DNA of 64,000 bases from Corynebacterium sp. J010B-136 (GCF_002967075.1 NZ_PUGE01000001.1:124001-188000), one strand, 5' to 3'; shown: positions 9,939-20,111, counted from the first letter of the stretch. Numbers and translations: made by a program. Notes: generated from the letters alone by a model not told the origin.

Positions 9939-10400
9939 CTAGTACTCTTCGTCTTCTTCCGGCTCTTTTTCAGCCAGAGGAATGTCATCAATTGACTGAG
10001 CATCGCGGATATTGTCCCACGTGCCCGGACGCGTTGCCGGTTCAATGCCTTCAATCTCAATGAGCGGGCAGTCATGGTAGAGACGGTCCAGGCCGTAGTA
10101 CTCGCGTTCCTGCTCGCGCTGAACATGCACGATGGTAAAGCCGTAATCCAGCAATACCCAGCGGTTTTCCCGGACACCTTCGCGACGCTTCGGCTCGAAA
10201 CCTTCGGCCGTCAAAGCATCTTCTACCTCTTCAACAATGGAACGCACCTGGCGCTCATTGTCTGCAGACGCGATGACGAAAAGTTCCGTGATAGCCAAAA
10301 CGTCAGAGACATCAATGACAGCGATGTTGCTGGCGGACTTTTCATCAGCAGCATGCGCTGCCAACTCCGCCATCCGGCGGGCTGCGTCAGTAATACTCAC
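9939..10400 (-). CDS. rsfS: Ribosome silencing factor
   Basis: A 153-residue RsfS (Iojap/DUF143) protein. The core has the family pattern VIDVSDVLAITELFVIASADNERQV (read in parts at about 28-52) and WVLLDYGFTIVHVQ. RsfS binds ribosomal protein L14 and blocks subunit joining when nutrients are low. The C-terminal tail of about 40 residues is acidic and extends beyond the domain. It lies 52 bases after nadD, its normal partner gene. Confidence 0.95.
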   Translation of the reverse strand: MSITDAARRMAELAAHAADEKSASNIAVIDVSDVLAITELFVIASADNERQVRSIVEEVEDALTAEGFEPKRREGVRENRWVLLDYGFTIVHVQREQEREYYGLDRLYHDCPLIEIEGIEPATRPGTWDNIRDAQSIDDIPLAEKEPEEDEEY

Positions 10401-10452
10401 AAATATCCTTTACTTTTTCGATATGTATAGCAGGTAATAACTTTACAGCGAT

Positions 10453-11061
10453 CTACAGCGCTTTACCTTCATTTGGGCTATACAGGTGATTTTTCGCAAT
10501 ATACTGCACTACCCCGTCCGGCACCAAGTACCACACTGGTTCCCCACCCCGGGCACGTTCACGGCAATCCGTCGAAGAAATAGCCATCGCCGGGATATCA
10601 ATCAGCTCAATATTATCGCGCTGACCTTCCGGCACCATGTCGCGAGTCAGCGGATATCCAGGGCGGGTCACACCAACAAAGTGCGCCATATCCAGCATCT
10701 CTTCCCAATCGCGCCACGACATAATCGAAGCCAGCGCATCCGCGCCGGTAATAAAGTACAACTCTGCTTCTGGGTAAAACTCGCGAATATCGCGCAGCGT
10801 ATCGATGGTATATGTCGGCCCCACGCGGTCAATATCCACCCTTGATACCGTAAAGCGGGGGTTGGAGGCCGTTGCCACCATCGTCATCAAATAGCGATGC
10901 TCCGCATCCGTGACATCACGATCTGCCTTTTGCCAAGGCTGCCCCGTGGGCACGAAGATGACCTTATCCAAGTCAAAGCGATATGCAGCCTCACTGGCTG
11001 CCACCAAGTGGCCGTGGTGGATCGGGTCGAAGGTTCCACCCATGATGCCGATTTTATTCAT
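10453..11061 (-). CDS. nadD: Nicotinate-nucleotide adenylyltransferase
   Basis: A 202-residue enzyme that converts nicotinate mononucleotide and ATP to deamido-NAD in NAD synthesis. The nucleotidyltransferase motif [15 protein letters not shown] at about 9-23 and the C-terminal [10 protein letters not shown] motif are both intact. Length is normal for the family. It is the first gene of the nadD-rsfS-phosphatase-degV series, with the two DUF202 genes just upstream on the same strand. Confidence 0.96.
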   Translation of the reverse strand: MNKIGIMGGTFDPIHHGHLVAASEAAYRFDLDKVIFVPTGQPWQKADRDVTDAEHRYLMTMVATASNPRFTVSRVDIDRVGPTYTIDTLRDIREFYPEAELYFITGADALASIMSWRDWEEMLDMAHFVGVTRPGYPLTRDMVPEGQRDNIELIDIPAMAISSTDCRERARGGEPVWYLVPDGVVQYIAKNHLYSPNEGKAL

Positions 11062-11086
11062 AGTCCCTAACCTTAACTGTGCTGCT

Positions 11087-11413
11087 TTAGATCAGCCTCA
11101 TCGCCAAGACGACGAGAGCTAAAAGAGCCACTGCCGCAGACATAACGATGACAGATGTCGCCTGAGGTTTAACTTTTTCCTGCACCAGTCCATCATTAGT
11201 GCGCCGATAACGCCCAGATTGGCGCACCATAATATTCAGCGCTGCAATTCCGGCGATAACCGTGATCACGATAAAGGCTGCATCATGGACTGACGCTGAC
11301 ACGCGCATGCTTAACCCCGCGACCACCAGGAATGAGACCAACGTACGTGTCCAAGCCATGACGGTGCGCTCTGGCTGCAAACCCGGATCGGGGTGCCGCA
11401 TCATATTTTTCAC
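11087..11413 (-). CDS. DUF202 small membrane protein
   Basis: A 108-residue protein with three predicted membrane segments. [20 protein letters not shown] matches the DUF202 pattern of a polar N-terminus with an ERT-x-AW-R element before the first helix. The function is unknown. It overlaps the next upstream DUF202 gene by four bases (ATGA), so the two are translated together and may form a heteromer. Confidence 0.85.
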   Translation of the reverse strand: MKNMMRHPDPGLQPERTVMAWTRTLVSFLVVAGLSMRVSASVHDAAFIVITVIAGIAALNIMVRQSGRYRRTNDGLVQEKVKPQATSVIVMSAAVALLALVVLAMRLI

Positions 11414-11751
11414 AGCAAAATCACCACAAGACCAAAGACGCAGCCTATCGCCGCCGCAGCCGACAAAACTGGCACCAGCCTGGGCGCAGGCATCGGCTTG
11501 CCGGTTCGCATGGCGCGCTCAACCTTGGCCCATCGAAAAGCTGCTCCAACAGCTACTAATGCTGCGGTAACAATCACCACGAATGAAACTGTCGAGTTAA
11601 TCCAGGCAGGAACGCCTTCGATATTAAAAATCTCAACCGCGATACCACCAGCTAGAAAGGCCAAAGATGAGCGGATCCACGCCAAAAATGTGCGCTCATT
11701 CGCCAAGGTGAAGCGCGGATCGGGGTCTTCGCCTTCCTCCCAAAATTTCAT
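11410..11751 (-). CDS. DUF202 small membrane protein, paralogue of the neighbour
   Basis: A 113-residue protein with three predicted membrane segments. DPRFTLANERTFLAWIRSSL is the typical DUF202 start (YidH-like). It shares only the family pattern with its neighbour, so the duplication is old or the pair is a standing two-subunit unit. Function unknown. It is first in this minus-strand run and is divergent from the gluconate permease gene. Confidence 0.87.
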   Translation of the reverse strand: MKFWEEGEDPDPRFTLANERTFLAWIRSSLAFLAGGIAVEIFNIEGVPAWINSTVSFVVIVTAALVAVGAAFRWAKVERAMRTGKPMPAPRLVPVLSAAAAIGCVFGLVVILL

Positions 11752-11812
11752 ATTCTAATGCTACAACGCCCACGGTGTATTCTCAGGGAAACATTTAGAT
11801 AAGGAGAACTAT

Positions 11813-13192
11813 ATGGAGACCTGGGAACCCACCATGTCCGCAGGACCCCTGCTCGGAATCGCACTAGCAGCCATCGTGCTGATCTTGTTACTTGTCATCA
11901 AGTTCCGAATCCACGCATTTGTCACGCTCATCATCGTCTCGGCGCTTACAGCTATCGCTGCAGGCATCCCCATCGCCGGTGTTGTGCCCACCATGATCGA
12001 TGGCTTTGGCTCAACCATTGCTTCAGTTGCATTGCTCGTGGGCCTTGGCGCCATGATCGGCAGGCTCGTCGAGGCTTCCGGCGGTGCACAATCGCTTGCC
12101 GATGCCCTCGTCAACGCCTTCGGCGCCAAACGCGCCCCGCTCGCACTGGGTATCGCGTCATTGATCATGGGCTTTCCGATCTTCTTCGACGCCGGGCTCA
12201 TCGTCATGCTCCCGGTCATCTTCGCGGTCGCGCGACGCCTCGATGGACCAGTCCTTGCCTACGGCATGCCCGCCGCCGGTGCATTCTCAGTCATGCACGT
12301 ATTTTTGCCACCGCACCCAGGACCGGTTACCGCTGCTGAATTCTTCAGCGCTGATATCGGCTACATCCTCGGACTTGGTCTCATCGTTGCACTGCCAACC
12401 TGGTACGTATCCGGCTACTTGTGGGGCCTCTTCCTCGGTACGAAGTTCACCTTCAAAGTCAGCGATGCTCTGCTTGGTGAGCAAAGCGACCACGACCCCG
12501 CAACCGCTGCTTCGCCCCTGAAGGTCATCAGCGTCATGCTACTGCCGATGCTGCTCATCTTCTGCAACACCGGTGTCAACACTCTTTCGGCTGCTGGCAC
12601 GATCGATGCCACCGGCACCTTCGCAGAAATCCTCACCTTCATCGGTCAAACCCCGATCGCTTTGCTTCTGACTTTGATCATCGCGATGGCGGTACTTGGA
12701 CCGAAGGATCGCGAGAACATCGAAAAGCTCATGGACGGCGCTTTGGGACCAATCTGTTCCGTCATCCTGATTACTGGTGCCGGCGGAATGTTCGGCGGTG
12801 TCCTGCGCACCTCCGGTATCGGCGATGCACTTGCTGATTCCATGTCAGACCTTGGCATCCCCGTCATCTTCGCTGCATACCTCGTCGCCGCAGCCCTGCG
12901 CGTGGCGCAAGGTTCCGCAACGGTTGCTTTGACCACCGCTGCCGCACTCATGGCCCCAGCTGTCGAAGCCGCCAACATGAACGAGATTCAGCTCGCGCTG
13001 TTGGTTCTGGCCACTGCCGCTGGTTCCGTATTCTCCTCCCTAGTCAACGACTCCGGTTTCTGGCTGGTCGGCCGGCTCATGGGCATGGATGTCTCCACGA
13101 CCCTGCGCACTTGGACCTTAAACCAGGTCTTTATTTCCGTAATCGGTTTTCTCGTCGTCCTTATTCTGTGGGCGATCCTGCCAAGTAGTTAG
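11813..13192 (+). CDS. gntP: Gluconate:proton permease of the GntP family
   Basis: A 459-residue protein with about 12-14 membrane segments. GLGAMIGRLVEASGGAQSLA and HVFLPPHPGPVTAAEFF are conserved GntP stretches. It imports gluconate with protons. AAGGAG lies about 8 bases before the ATG at 11813. The gluconokinase gene lies opposite and converges on it, and the two 3' ends overlap by 32 bases, so permease and kinase are together but not in one operon. Confidence 0.93.
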   Translation: METWEPTMSAGPLLGIALAAIVLILLLVIKFRIHAFVTLIIVSALTAIAAGIPIAGVVPTMIDGFGSTIASVALLVGLGAMIGRLVEASGGAQSLADALVNAFGAKRAPLALGIASLIMGFPIFFDAGLIVMLPVIFAVARRLDGPVLAYGMPAAGAFSVMHVFLPPHPGPVTAAEFFSADIGYILGLGLIVALPTWYVSGYLWGLFLGTKFTFKVSDALLGEQSDHDPATAASPLKVISVMLLPMLLIFCNTGVNTLSAAGTIDATGTFAEILTFIGQTPIALLLTLIIAMAVLGPKDRENIEKLMDGALGPICSVILITGAGGMFGGVLRTSGIGDALADSMSDLGIPVIFAAYLVAAALRVAQGSATVALTTAAALMAPAVEAANMNEIQLALLVLATAAGSVFSSLVNDSGFWLVGRLMGMDVSTTLRTWTLNQVFISVIGFLVVLILWAILPSS

Positions 13193-13688
13193 CCGCTGCT
13201 TGCACAACCGCTTCCTTTGACGGCGCAATATCAATTACTACGCCTTTTTCGTCCGGCTCCAGCTGCTCCAAAGTTTCAAACTGAGACTTCAGCAGCGACG
13301 CCGGCATGAAGTGGCCGGTGCGCGCTTTCATACGTTCGCTGAGCAGCTTAAAGTCTCCCGCCAGATGTACGAATACTGCCTCCGGGCAGTAGCTGCGGAT
13401 TAGATCGCGGTAGGAGCGCTTCAAAGCACTGCACCCAATCATCAAACCATCCGAGGCTGCGAGTTCCTCACCAATGTTTTTCAACCACGGCGCCCTGTCC
13501 TCATCATTGAGCGGGGTGCCTGATTCCATTTTGTCGATATTTGATTGCGGATGCATATCATCACCGTCTTTATAAGGCAGGCCCACCAAAGGGCTCAACT
13601 TTTCTCCCACGGAAGATTTTCCGGAACCCGAAACTCCCATGAGAACGACGTAGCGCGATACTAAAGACCGTTGATTCATGTTTTCCAT
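13161..13688 (-). CDS. gntK: Gluconokinase
   Basis: A 175-residue P-loop kinase that phosphorylates gluconate to 6-phosphogluconate, which enters the pentose phosphate pathway. The Walker A motif GVSGSGKSSVG is at about 18-28, followed by the family elements YKDGDDMHP and GCSALKRSYRDLIR and the lid ARTGHFMPASLL. Length is normal. Its last 32 bases overlap the end of gntP on the other strand, so antisense effects between the two transcripts are possible. Confidence 0.94.
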   Translation of the reverse strand: MENMNQRSLVSRYVVLMGVSGSGKSSVGEKLSPLVGLPYKDGDDMHPQSNIDKMESGTPLNDEDRAPWLKNIGEELAASDGLMIGCSALKRSYRDLIRSYCPEAVFVHLAGDFKLLSERMKARTGHFMPASLLKSQFETLEQLEPDEKGVVIDIAPSKEAVVQAAANYLAGSPTE

Positions 13689-13708
13689 TATCCACCTTTA
13701 CTTATTTC

Positions 13709-15328
13709 TTAGAACGGTGGGTCTTCCGGATTCTGCGGTACCTTCACTAATTCTTCTTCGGCCTCGTTGTTTTCGCCACTTTCCTCATTTTCTTTTTCCT
13801 TGAGAATCTTTAAGGCCAACTCGTGAGCCATCGCTTCGGCTTCTTCTAGAATCTTGCGCTCATTTTCTTGGCGTTCATGCTCGACAATCTTCTTATGAAC
13901 ACGAACCCATGGCGCCACTTCATCGGCAGCTTCGAAATCAAGGCCCAACCTTTGCGCCGCTTCCAAAATTAGAAAGACGTTAAGGTGACCAGGAAGTGGA
14001 ATCTCACCAGAGAACTCCCCTTGCCCCAGCATCGCGCGCAGTAGTTTGATGTCATCTACCCACAGCTCATCGATGATGTCTCGTTGTTCTTGTTCCATTT
14101 GGTCTTGCTTGGCGCGCTCGCGGTAGTAGTCATCGATTTCATCGGCAAGCTCATGCGCTCTTTCCTGCGCATTCTGGCGGCGCTTTACCAACTTCTGGCC
14201 GTAGGTTTGCATCCACCGCTTGGAGCCCTGCCCGATTGGACCTTCCTCCGCGACATCCGAGACCCAGGTGCCATCTTCGAAAAGACAGTAAATGACATCC
14301 GAGATAGGATCCACGATGTACATTGCGCGGGTATCAGTTTTGACGTTGTGATGATGCTGGCAGAGCGCGAATAGATTCGACGGCGAAGTGGGACCGCCCT
14401 CGTCGAAATTATGGCGATGGTCAAGCTGGCAATTTTGCGCTGGAACACTACAGCCTGGCCAGCGACACGTCCCGTCGCGTCCTTCCACGAAAGCGCGTAT
14501 CGCATCAGTGGGTTTGTAGCTGGCGGTTTCTGCATTTGCTACCTCGTCAGCGTCGATAACAGTAGCGCCATCGCGCAGCCGCTCGACGGTCTCAGGGCCC
14601 ACCCACCCGAAGCCTTGGAGATAAGCGGGAGCTCCCTCAATACCTTTCGGAGAAAAGAGCACCAGCTTAGTTTCAGCCTTTTTACTTTCATATTCGCCGG
14701 TTAATACTTGCAACATCGCCTCCGCGCGAGAAACCCCCAACGCATCTGCGGTGGCTTTCATGCAATCTTCGGCTTTTTGAATATCTTCGTGTGGAGCTTC
14801 CACAGCTAAAGACGAGGAGTTTGCGGTCAGCTTTGTCTTAACCATTCTGCGCTGCGGCCGCGGGTCAGTTACCGGTACGCGGTCATCATATTCATGAACC
14901 ATCTCCCGTACGCGTCGACCGATGCGGTTGGATGATGGAAGGTGTTGATTTACAACACGCGGGGTCAGGTACTCGGCGATTTTCTCGTCGAGCTCTTCAA
15001 TTACTTCGGAATCGGGATGTGGTCCCAGTTTTGATAATGCTGCATCGATGGCGATGATGCGTGGGAAATCTAAATGCCAATGGTCTTGGAGCACTGCGTG
15101 CAGCTTGGGAAGTTCAAAGATAACTCGTTGTAATGCGAGAAAAATCTGCCCCACCTTGTGAGCACTTTGACCATAATGACGGGCACACTCTTCACTAGTT
15201 AAATCGAAATCTTCTTCGAACGCAGGAATCAACTGCATCCAGGCGTTAAATTCTGTACAGCGGGCTGTGGAATAAAGTCTGGCTAACGGTTTATTAGGGT
15301 TATTAACTGCATAGAAAGGACGGCTCAT
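13709..15328 (-). CDS. HNH endonuclease signature protein with DUF222 domain (13E12-repeat type)
   Basis: About 539 residues. The N-terminal two thirds is a DUF222-like helical region. The HNH domain follows at about 295-345: CRWPGCSVPAQNCQLDHRHN with LCQHHHN after it. The C-terminus is a long charged, probably coiled-coil tail rich in Glu. Such proteins are abundant in actinobacteria, often in several copies per genome, and their role is not known. The open frame extends to 15463; I start at the ATG at 15328 because GTGAGAG lies just before it and the extra residues do not look like the family. Confidence 0.82.
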   Translation of the reverse strand: MSRPFYAVNNPNKPLARLYSTARCTEFNAWMQLIPAFEEDFDLTSEECARHYGQSAHKVGQIFLALQRVIFELPKLHAVLQDHWHLDFPRIIAIDAALSKLGPHPDSEVIEELDEKIAEYLTPRVVNQHLPSSNRIGRRVREMVHEYDDRVPVTDPRPQRRMVKTKLTANSSSLAVEAPHEDIQKAEDCMKATADALGVSRAEAMLQVLTGEYESKKAETKLVLFSPKGIEGAPAYLQGFGWVGPETVERLRDGATVIDADEVANAETASYKPTDAIRAFVEGRDGTCRWPGCSVPAQNCQLDHRHNFDEGGPTSPSNLFALCQHHHNVKTDTRAMYIVDPISDVIYCLFEDGTWVSDVAEEGPIGQGSKRWMQTYGQKLVKRRQNAQERAHELADEIDDYYRERAKQDQMEQEQRDIIDELWVDDIKLLRAMLGQGEFSGEIPLPGHLNVFLILEAAQRLGLDFEAADEVAPWVRVHKKIVEHERQENERKILEEAEAMAHELALKILKEKENEESGENNEAEEELVKVPQNPEDPPF

Positions 15329-15499
15329 TACACTCTCACTTGTATCGAACTCATTTTCTATCACCATAATAAACACAACCGACACCACCCCGCTAGTCGA
15401 ACAAAGTAACGAATTGGCAACGTTTTCGAATCTCGCGGCACGGCACCATTTCCTTTGGCACAATTGGCTCTAGCAAACGATGCGAAGGAGAGTTCGGCC

Positions 15500-16879
15500 G
15501 TGACATATAGAGTGCAAAACCCAGCTACTGATGAAGTGATTGAGACTTTCCCAACTGCAACGAATGTGGAAATTGAACATACCGCGATCGGCGCTGATGA
15601 GGCGTCGAAGTCATGGGGGCAGGTGGGCATCGAAAAGCGTGCGGCGATAGTGACGAAGGCAGCAGAGCTTTTCGATGCCAGGAAGTACGACCTCGCAGAA
15701 ATCATCGCCGAGGAAATGGGAAAGCCACTGGTAGAAGGCGTCGAAGAAGCCGAGTTTGCGGCATAGATTTTCAAATACTACGCGGATAACGGGCATAATT
15801 TTGCTGCTGCCCTGGAAATTCCGTCGAATTCTGCGGGCAGGGCGATGATTCGTCGCTTGCCCATTGGTGCACTGCTGGGCGTGATGCCGTGGAATTTCCC
15901 GTATTACCAAGTGGCACGGTTTGCTGCGCCGAACCTCATGCTGGGCAATACGATCATTTTGAAGCACGCAGAGATATGTCCGCGTTCTGCGCTGGCAATT
16001 TCGCAGATTTTAAACGATGCTGGTCTGCCGCAAGGGGTTTATAACAACGTCTTCGCTTCACATGATCAGATTGCGGACATGATTGCTAACCCTCGCATCC
16101 AAGGTGTTTCCCTGACCGGCTCTGAACGCGCAGGGGCGATTATCGGTGCGCAGGCGGGTAAGAATCTCAAGAAGGTAGTGCTGGAGCTGGGAGGTTCAGA
16201 TCCCTATATTGTGCTCGATACGAAAGACGTGCAGGCCGCGGCAAAACTGGCGTGGGAAACTCGAATGTATAACACGGGGCAGGCATGTAATTCCAATAAG
16301 CGGCTGATCGTTATCGCTGATATTTACGATGAATTCGTGGCGGAATTGGTTGAGCTTGCCCAGCAGATGAAGCCGGTGGACCCGAAGAAAATGGATGGAA
16401 CGAGCACGCATGTTTATGGTCCGCTCTCGTCGCGAGCTGCGGCCGAGCGCCTGGATGAGCAGTTGCGCATTGCGGTGCAAGAAGGCGCGACGTTGCATGC
16501 AGGTGGGCAGCTCTCAGACGATACGGCGTACTTCTCCCCCGCTGTTGTTACAGGGATTCCGCGTGATTCGGATTCTTATTATGAGGAATTCTTCGGACCA
16601 GTCGCTGCCGTATACAAAGTTGCAAGCGATGAAGAGGCGCTCGAGCTGGCGAATGATTGCCACTTTGGTTTGGGCGGGGCGGTGTTTTCTGAAGATTCGG
16701 AGCGCGCCGAAGCCATCGCAAAGCGGCTGGCGGTCGGGATGGCAAATGTAAACACGCCCGCAGGCGAGGGCGCTGAGCTACCTTTCGGTGGCGTCAAACG
16801 CTCTGGCTTCGGGCGTGAGTTGGGTCCGTTAGCGATGGATGAGTTCGTCAATAAGCAGATGTACTTTGTTGCGAACTAA
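15500..16879 (+). pseudogene. NAD(P)-dependent aldehyde dehydrogenase (succinate-semialdehyde type) broken by an in-frame TAG
   Basis: One continuous reading frame encodes an aldehyde dehydrogenase of about 459 residues, interrupted only by TAG at 15764-15766. Before the stop it reads EEAEFAA and directly after it IFKYYADNG. Homologues have a Trp at this point, so one change TGG to TAG explains it. The C-terminal part is intact: PWNFPYYQVARFAAPN, VVLELGGSDPY with the general-base Glu, and TGQACNSNKR with the catalytic Cys. The start is GTG at 15500, with AAGGAG 9 bases ahead. Unless the stop is suppressed or is a sequencing error, the product is a useless 88-residue fragment. Confidence 0.88.
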
Positions 16880-16885
16880 AAAGAA

Positions 16886-18430
16886 CTAAACGGTAGCCAT
16901 TTCTTCTTCCTCTTTCTCGCGCTTCGCGTCGGCGCGCTTGTTCTGGAAGCGGCGAACAAACGCTGCGACCAGGACAAGTCCCATCAGCGAGTACATACCA
17001 ATCGCGATTGGGGAGCCAACCAGGATGGAGTATTCGCCGCCGGAAGACAGCAGGGCGTTACGGAAGCTGGATTCTGCGAGTGGTCCCAGGATGACGCCAA
17101 TCATGATTGGTGCCAGCGGGAAATCGAAGTGGCGCATAACGAAACCGACGAGGCCGATGACAAGGACGAGCCACAGGTCAGCGATTGCAGCTGAGGTCGC
17201 GTAGACACCAAGCGCACAGAATACGGCAATACCTGGGTATAGGTAGTAGCGCGGAATCAGCAGCAGCTTGGCCCACATTGGTGCCAATGGCAGGTTCAGA
17301 ATCAAAAGGACGAACAGGCCAATAAACAGGGAGGCTAGCAGTGGCCAGACGAGGTCGGCGTTGCGATCGAAAAGCAGTGGACCTGGCTGGATGCCGTACT
17401 GCTGGAATGCGGCCAGCATGATGGCGGCAGTCGCAGAGGTTGGAAGACCCATCGCGAGCAGCGCGCCCATGGCGGTACCTGCGGTTGCGTTACCAGCAGC
17501 TTCTGGGCCAGCTACACCACGGATAGCACCCTTGTCACCGAACTGTGGGTCTTTGCGGCGGGCATCGAGGTTGCGCTCGGTTGCGTACGCCATAAAGGTT
17601 GGAACCTCTGCACCACCGACTGGGATGACGCCGAAAGGAACTCCGAAGCTGGTACCGCGCAGCCATGCTGGGAGAGCTTCCCGGAATTCGGGCCAGGACA
17701 GGCGGGCGCGGGCAACTTTGCCATCACGAAGCTTTGGAACTGGCTTGTTCTGCTCGTAGATAACGTAGAAGACCTCGCCCAGAGCCAGAATGCCGACGGT
17801 GACGATAATGATGCCGATGCCATCGAACATTTCTGGAATGCCGGCGGTAAAGCGCTGGGCGCCAGAGATTTCATCGATACCAACGGTAGCGACCAACAGG
17901 CCGACCACTAGGGAGATGAGGCCGCGGAGCAAAGAGTCAGACACAACGGCTGCCGATGCCAAGAAGGCGAAGATTGCTAGCGCAAAGTACTCGGCTGGGC
18001 CGAAGAGGATGGCGAACTCGGCAAGCTTGGGAGCGAAGAATACAACCAAGGTGGTTGCAATCAGACCACCGGTAAAGGCACCAATCGCGGAGGTAGCCAG
18101 GGCTTGTGGGGCTCGCCCATTAAGTGCCATTCTGTGGCCCTCAAATGCTGTTGCAATAGCGGTCGAACCACCAGGGGTGTTGACCAGAATCGCCATGGTG
18201 GAGTCACCGAAGAGGCCACCGAAGTAAACACCAGCGAACATAATGAACGCGGCGGTCGGGTCCAGCGTAAAAGTAATAGGAAGAAGCAGCGCCACGGCCA
18301 TGGAAGAACCCATGCCAGGCAGAACGCCCACGGCGGTGCCGAGCAGCGCACCGATGAAGACGTAGATGAGGTTCATGGGCGAGAATGCATCGCCGAAACC
18401 CATCATCAGGTTAGAAAGTGTTTCCATCAT
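16886..18430 (-). CDS. tctA: Tripartite tricarboxylate transporter, large membrane subunit TctA
   Basis: A 514-residue protein with 10-12 membrane segments. VGVLPGMGSSMAVALLLP, FGDSTMAILVNTPGGSTAIA and PVGGAEVPTFMAYATER are characteristic of TctA. With TctB it forms the secondary transporter that receives citrate or another tri- or dicarboxylate from the binding protein TctC. It overlaps tctB by one base and ends the tctCBA operon, converging on the broken aldehyde dehydrogenase gene. Confidence 0.94.
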   Translation of the reverse strand: MMETLSNLMMGFGDAFSPMNLIYVFIGALLGTAVGVLPGMGSSMAVALLLPITFTLDPTAAFIMFAGVYFGGLFGDSTMAILVNTPGGSTAIATAFEGHRMALNGRAPQALATSAIGAFTGGLIATTLVVFFAPKLAEFAILFGPAEYFALAIFAFLASAAVVSDSLLRGLISLVVGLLVATVGIDEISGAQRFTAGIPEMFDGIGIIIVTVGILALGEVFYVIYEQNKPVPKLRDGKVARARLSWPEFREALPAWLRGTSFGVPFGVIPVGGAEVPTFMAYATERNLDARRKDPQFGDKGAIRGVAGPEAAGNATAGTAMGALLAMGLPTSATAAIMLAAFQQYGIQPGPLLFDRNADLVWPLLASLFIGLFVLLILNLPLAPMWAKLLLIPRYYLYPGIAVFCALGVYATSAAIADLWLVLVIGLVGFVMRHFDFPLAPIMIGVILGPLAESSFRNALLSSGGEYSILVGSPIAIGMYSLMGLVLVAAFVRRFQNKRADAKREKEEEEMATV

Positions 18431-18999
18431 TAGAAGATGCCTCCTAGGATTCCGGCAGGCAGGTTAAGTCCAAGACCTGCTGAGAACGCCACCTGAACCG
18501 CACTGGAGAAGATAATTCCCACGGCGATGGCGTTGAGGTATTTCTTGTGCCCCATGCAGATGGAGAATCCGGCAAATAAAAGTGCCGCGGAGATGATCCA
18601 GCCAACTGGCTCAAGAATTAATACGAAGACAATGAAAATGACGATGGACGCGGTCAAAGACCAGCGACGGGCCGAATCAGGGTTGATGCGGGCATCACCG
18701 CCGTATTCACCGAGTGGGGTGACATAACGGGGCTCATCGCCAGGCGATGGCTTGCGAATGGTGGAGACCACCAGCATCGCTACGAGAATATAGGAAAGTA
18801 CAACAAGAATTGTGGGATAGAACTTAGGTCCTGGCGTTGCCGCGGACTCTGGCACTTCCATCGTTACAATGCCCCACGTGACGTAGGAAGCAAAAGCGAA
18901 CACGAAGGCAGCCATGACCAAGGGGCCGTAGCCCCTAAAAGACGGCAGGTCAGGCAAAGAGGGAGGTTCTTGGGTTTGCGGTGATTCTGTATTAGTCAT
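18430..18999 (-). CDS. tctB: Tripartite tricarboxylate transporter, small membrane subunit TctB
   Basis: A 189-residue protein with a polar, Pro-rich N-terminus and four to five hydrophobic segments (for example PLVMAAFVFAFASYVTWGIV and WSLTASIVIFIVFVLILEPVG). TctB proteins are poorly conserved; the call rests on size, topology and the position between tctC and tctA. The pieces overlap or nearly touch, which indicates one transcript. Confidence 0.9.
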   Translation of the reverse strand: MTNTESPQTQEPPSLPDLPSFRGYGPLVMAAFVFAFASYVTWGIVTMEVPESAATPGPKFYPTILVVLSYILVAMLVVSTIRKPSPGDEPRYVTPLGEYGGDARINPDSARRWSLTASIVIFIVFVLILEPVGWIISAALLFAGFSICMGHKKYLNAIAVGIIFSSAVQVAFSAGLGLNLPAGILGGIF

Positions 19000-19011
19000 G
19001 AGGGAATGTCC

Positions 19012-20001
19012 TTAGTAGCCCAGTTGCTTCCAAATATCGTCAACGATGGCGCGCTCTTCCGCGAGGTTCTTTTCATAGTCCTCACCGATTAGAGAGCTAT
19101 CTGCCCACTGGTTACGTTCCAAAACGTCAGCCCAAGTGTCAGATTCCAAAACCTCGCGCATAATCGTGCGAAGCTCTTCGATGTCTTCATCTTCCAGCCC
19201 TGGAGGTGCGACGACACCGCGCCAGTTCACCAGTGAGACGTCGTAGCCTTGCTCGATCATCGTCGGCGTATCGATGCCATCGACAGGCTCTTCTGCGGAA
19301 ATGCCGAGCATCTTCAACCGGCCGGCTTCAATCTGGTCAGCGAAGTCGTTGTAGCCGGACACCGAAGCGTCGATAGTTCCGGACATCAGCGCGGTTGCCA
19401 ACTCTGCACCACCGGAGTGGGCCATGTAGTTGACTTCCTTCGGATCAATGCCCGCTTCTTCTGCCAGCTGCGCGATGATCATCTGGTCCAAAGAACCAAG
19501 TGAGCCACCGCCCCATGGGAAGTTGCGTGGGTCTTTAGCCATTTCCTGCATAACGTCATCGACGGTTTCATATGGGGAATCGGCTGGTACGACAAGTACG
19601 TCGTAGTCGTCAGTGATACGGGCAATAGGGGTTACTTCATCAATGGATACACCAGAGCCATTGATGTTGATGGCGCCGAGCATCGTAATGCCCATGACCA
19701 TCAGGGTTGTGTTGTTTCCGGGCATTTCCATCAGCTGGGACAGGCCGATGGTTCCGCCGGCGCCAGGAATATTAACGACGGTGGGGTTAACAACGACGTT
19801 TTCCTCGCGCATGGTTTGTTGGATTTCACGGGCGGCACCGTCCCAGCCACCACCTGCACCTGCAGGGGCGATAAGACTGACGGCGCTGCGTGCATCAGCT
19901 CCAGAGTCAGATGCTGCTGCATCCTTGACTCCGAAGATGACCAACACAACGCCGACGATGATGGCGATAACTTGCGCCACCCGTTTTGATGTTGCACTCA
20001 C
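19012..20001 (-). CDS. tctC: Tripartite tricarboxylate transporter, substrate-binding protein TctC
   Basis: About 329 residues. The N-terminal hydrophobic segment VAQVIAIIVGVVLVIFGVK is a signal or anchor. The mature protein has the TctC/Bug family elements SLIAPAGAGGGWDGAARE, NIPGAGGTIG and NFPWGGGSLGSLDQM. Bug proteins bind carboxylates through two carboxylate pincers. I start at GTG 20001, because TTAGGAG lies about 8 bases before it; the frame is open to 20022. It begins the tctCBA operon, and a TTATA-N3-TATAA element lies 37 bases upstream. Confidence 0.92.
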   Translation of the reverse strand: MSATSKRVAQVIAIIVGVVLVIFGVKDAAASDSGADARSAVSLIAPAGAGGGWDGAAREIQQTMREENVVVNPTVVNIPGAGGTIGLSQLMEMPGNNTTLMVMGITMLGAININGSGVSIDEVTPIARITDDYDVLVVPADSPYETVDDVMQEMAKDPRNFPWGGGSLGSLDQMIIAQLAEEAGIDPKEVNYMAHSGGAELATALMSGTIDASVSGYNDFADQIEAGRLKMLGISAEEPVDGIDTPTMIEQGYDVSLVNWRGVVAPPGLEDEDIEELRTIMREVLESDTWADVLERNQWADSSLIGEDYEKNLAEERAIVDDIWKQLGY

Positions 20002-20037
20002 TAATAGTTCTCCTAAGCTCAATTTGATGAGATTAGG

Positions 20038-20050
20038 TTATAAACTATAA
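20038..20050. promoter_or_regulatory. Candidate GntR operator before tctC (TTATA-N3-TATAA)
   Basis: TTATAAACTATAA is a perfect inverted repeat TTATA-N3-TATAA, 37 bases upstream of tctC. The 14 bases TATAAACTATAAGA at 20039-20052 recur exactly at 20838-20851 before the aconitase-family gene. The regulator gene lies between the two sites. The pairing suggests binding by that GntR/FCD protein; this is inference. Confidence 0.65.
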
Positions 20051-20111
20051 GAAGTTAAGTGTGATCCGCAATACTTTCAGAAAATCAGGTGTTTGGGGGC
20101 ACCCTTAGATA

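Noticed and set aside
15455..15766. Separate small protein before the aldehyde dehydrogenase
   Set aside because: It is the N-terminal part of the same enzyme in the same frame, cut off by one TAG; not an independent gene.
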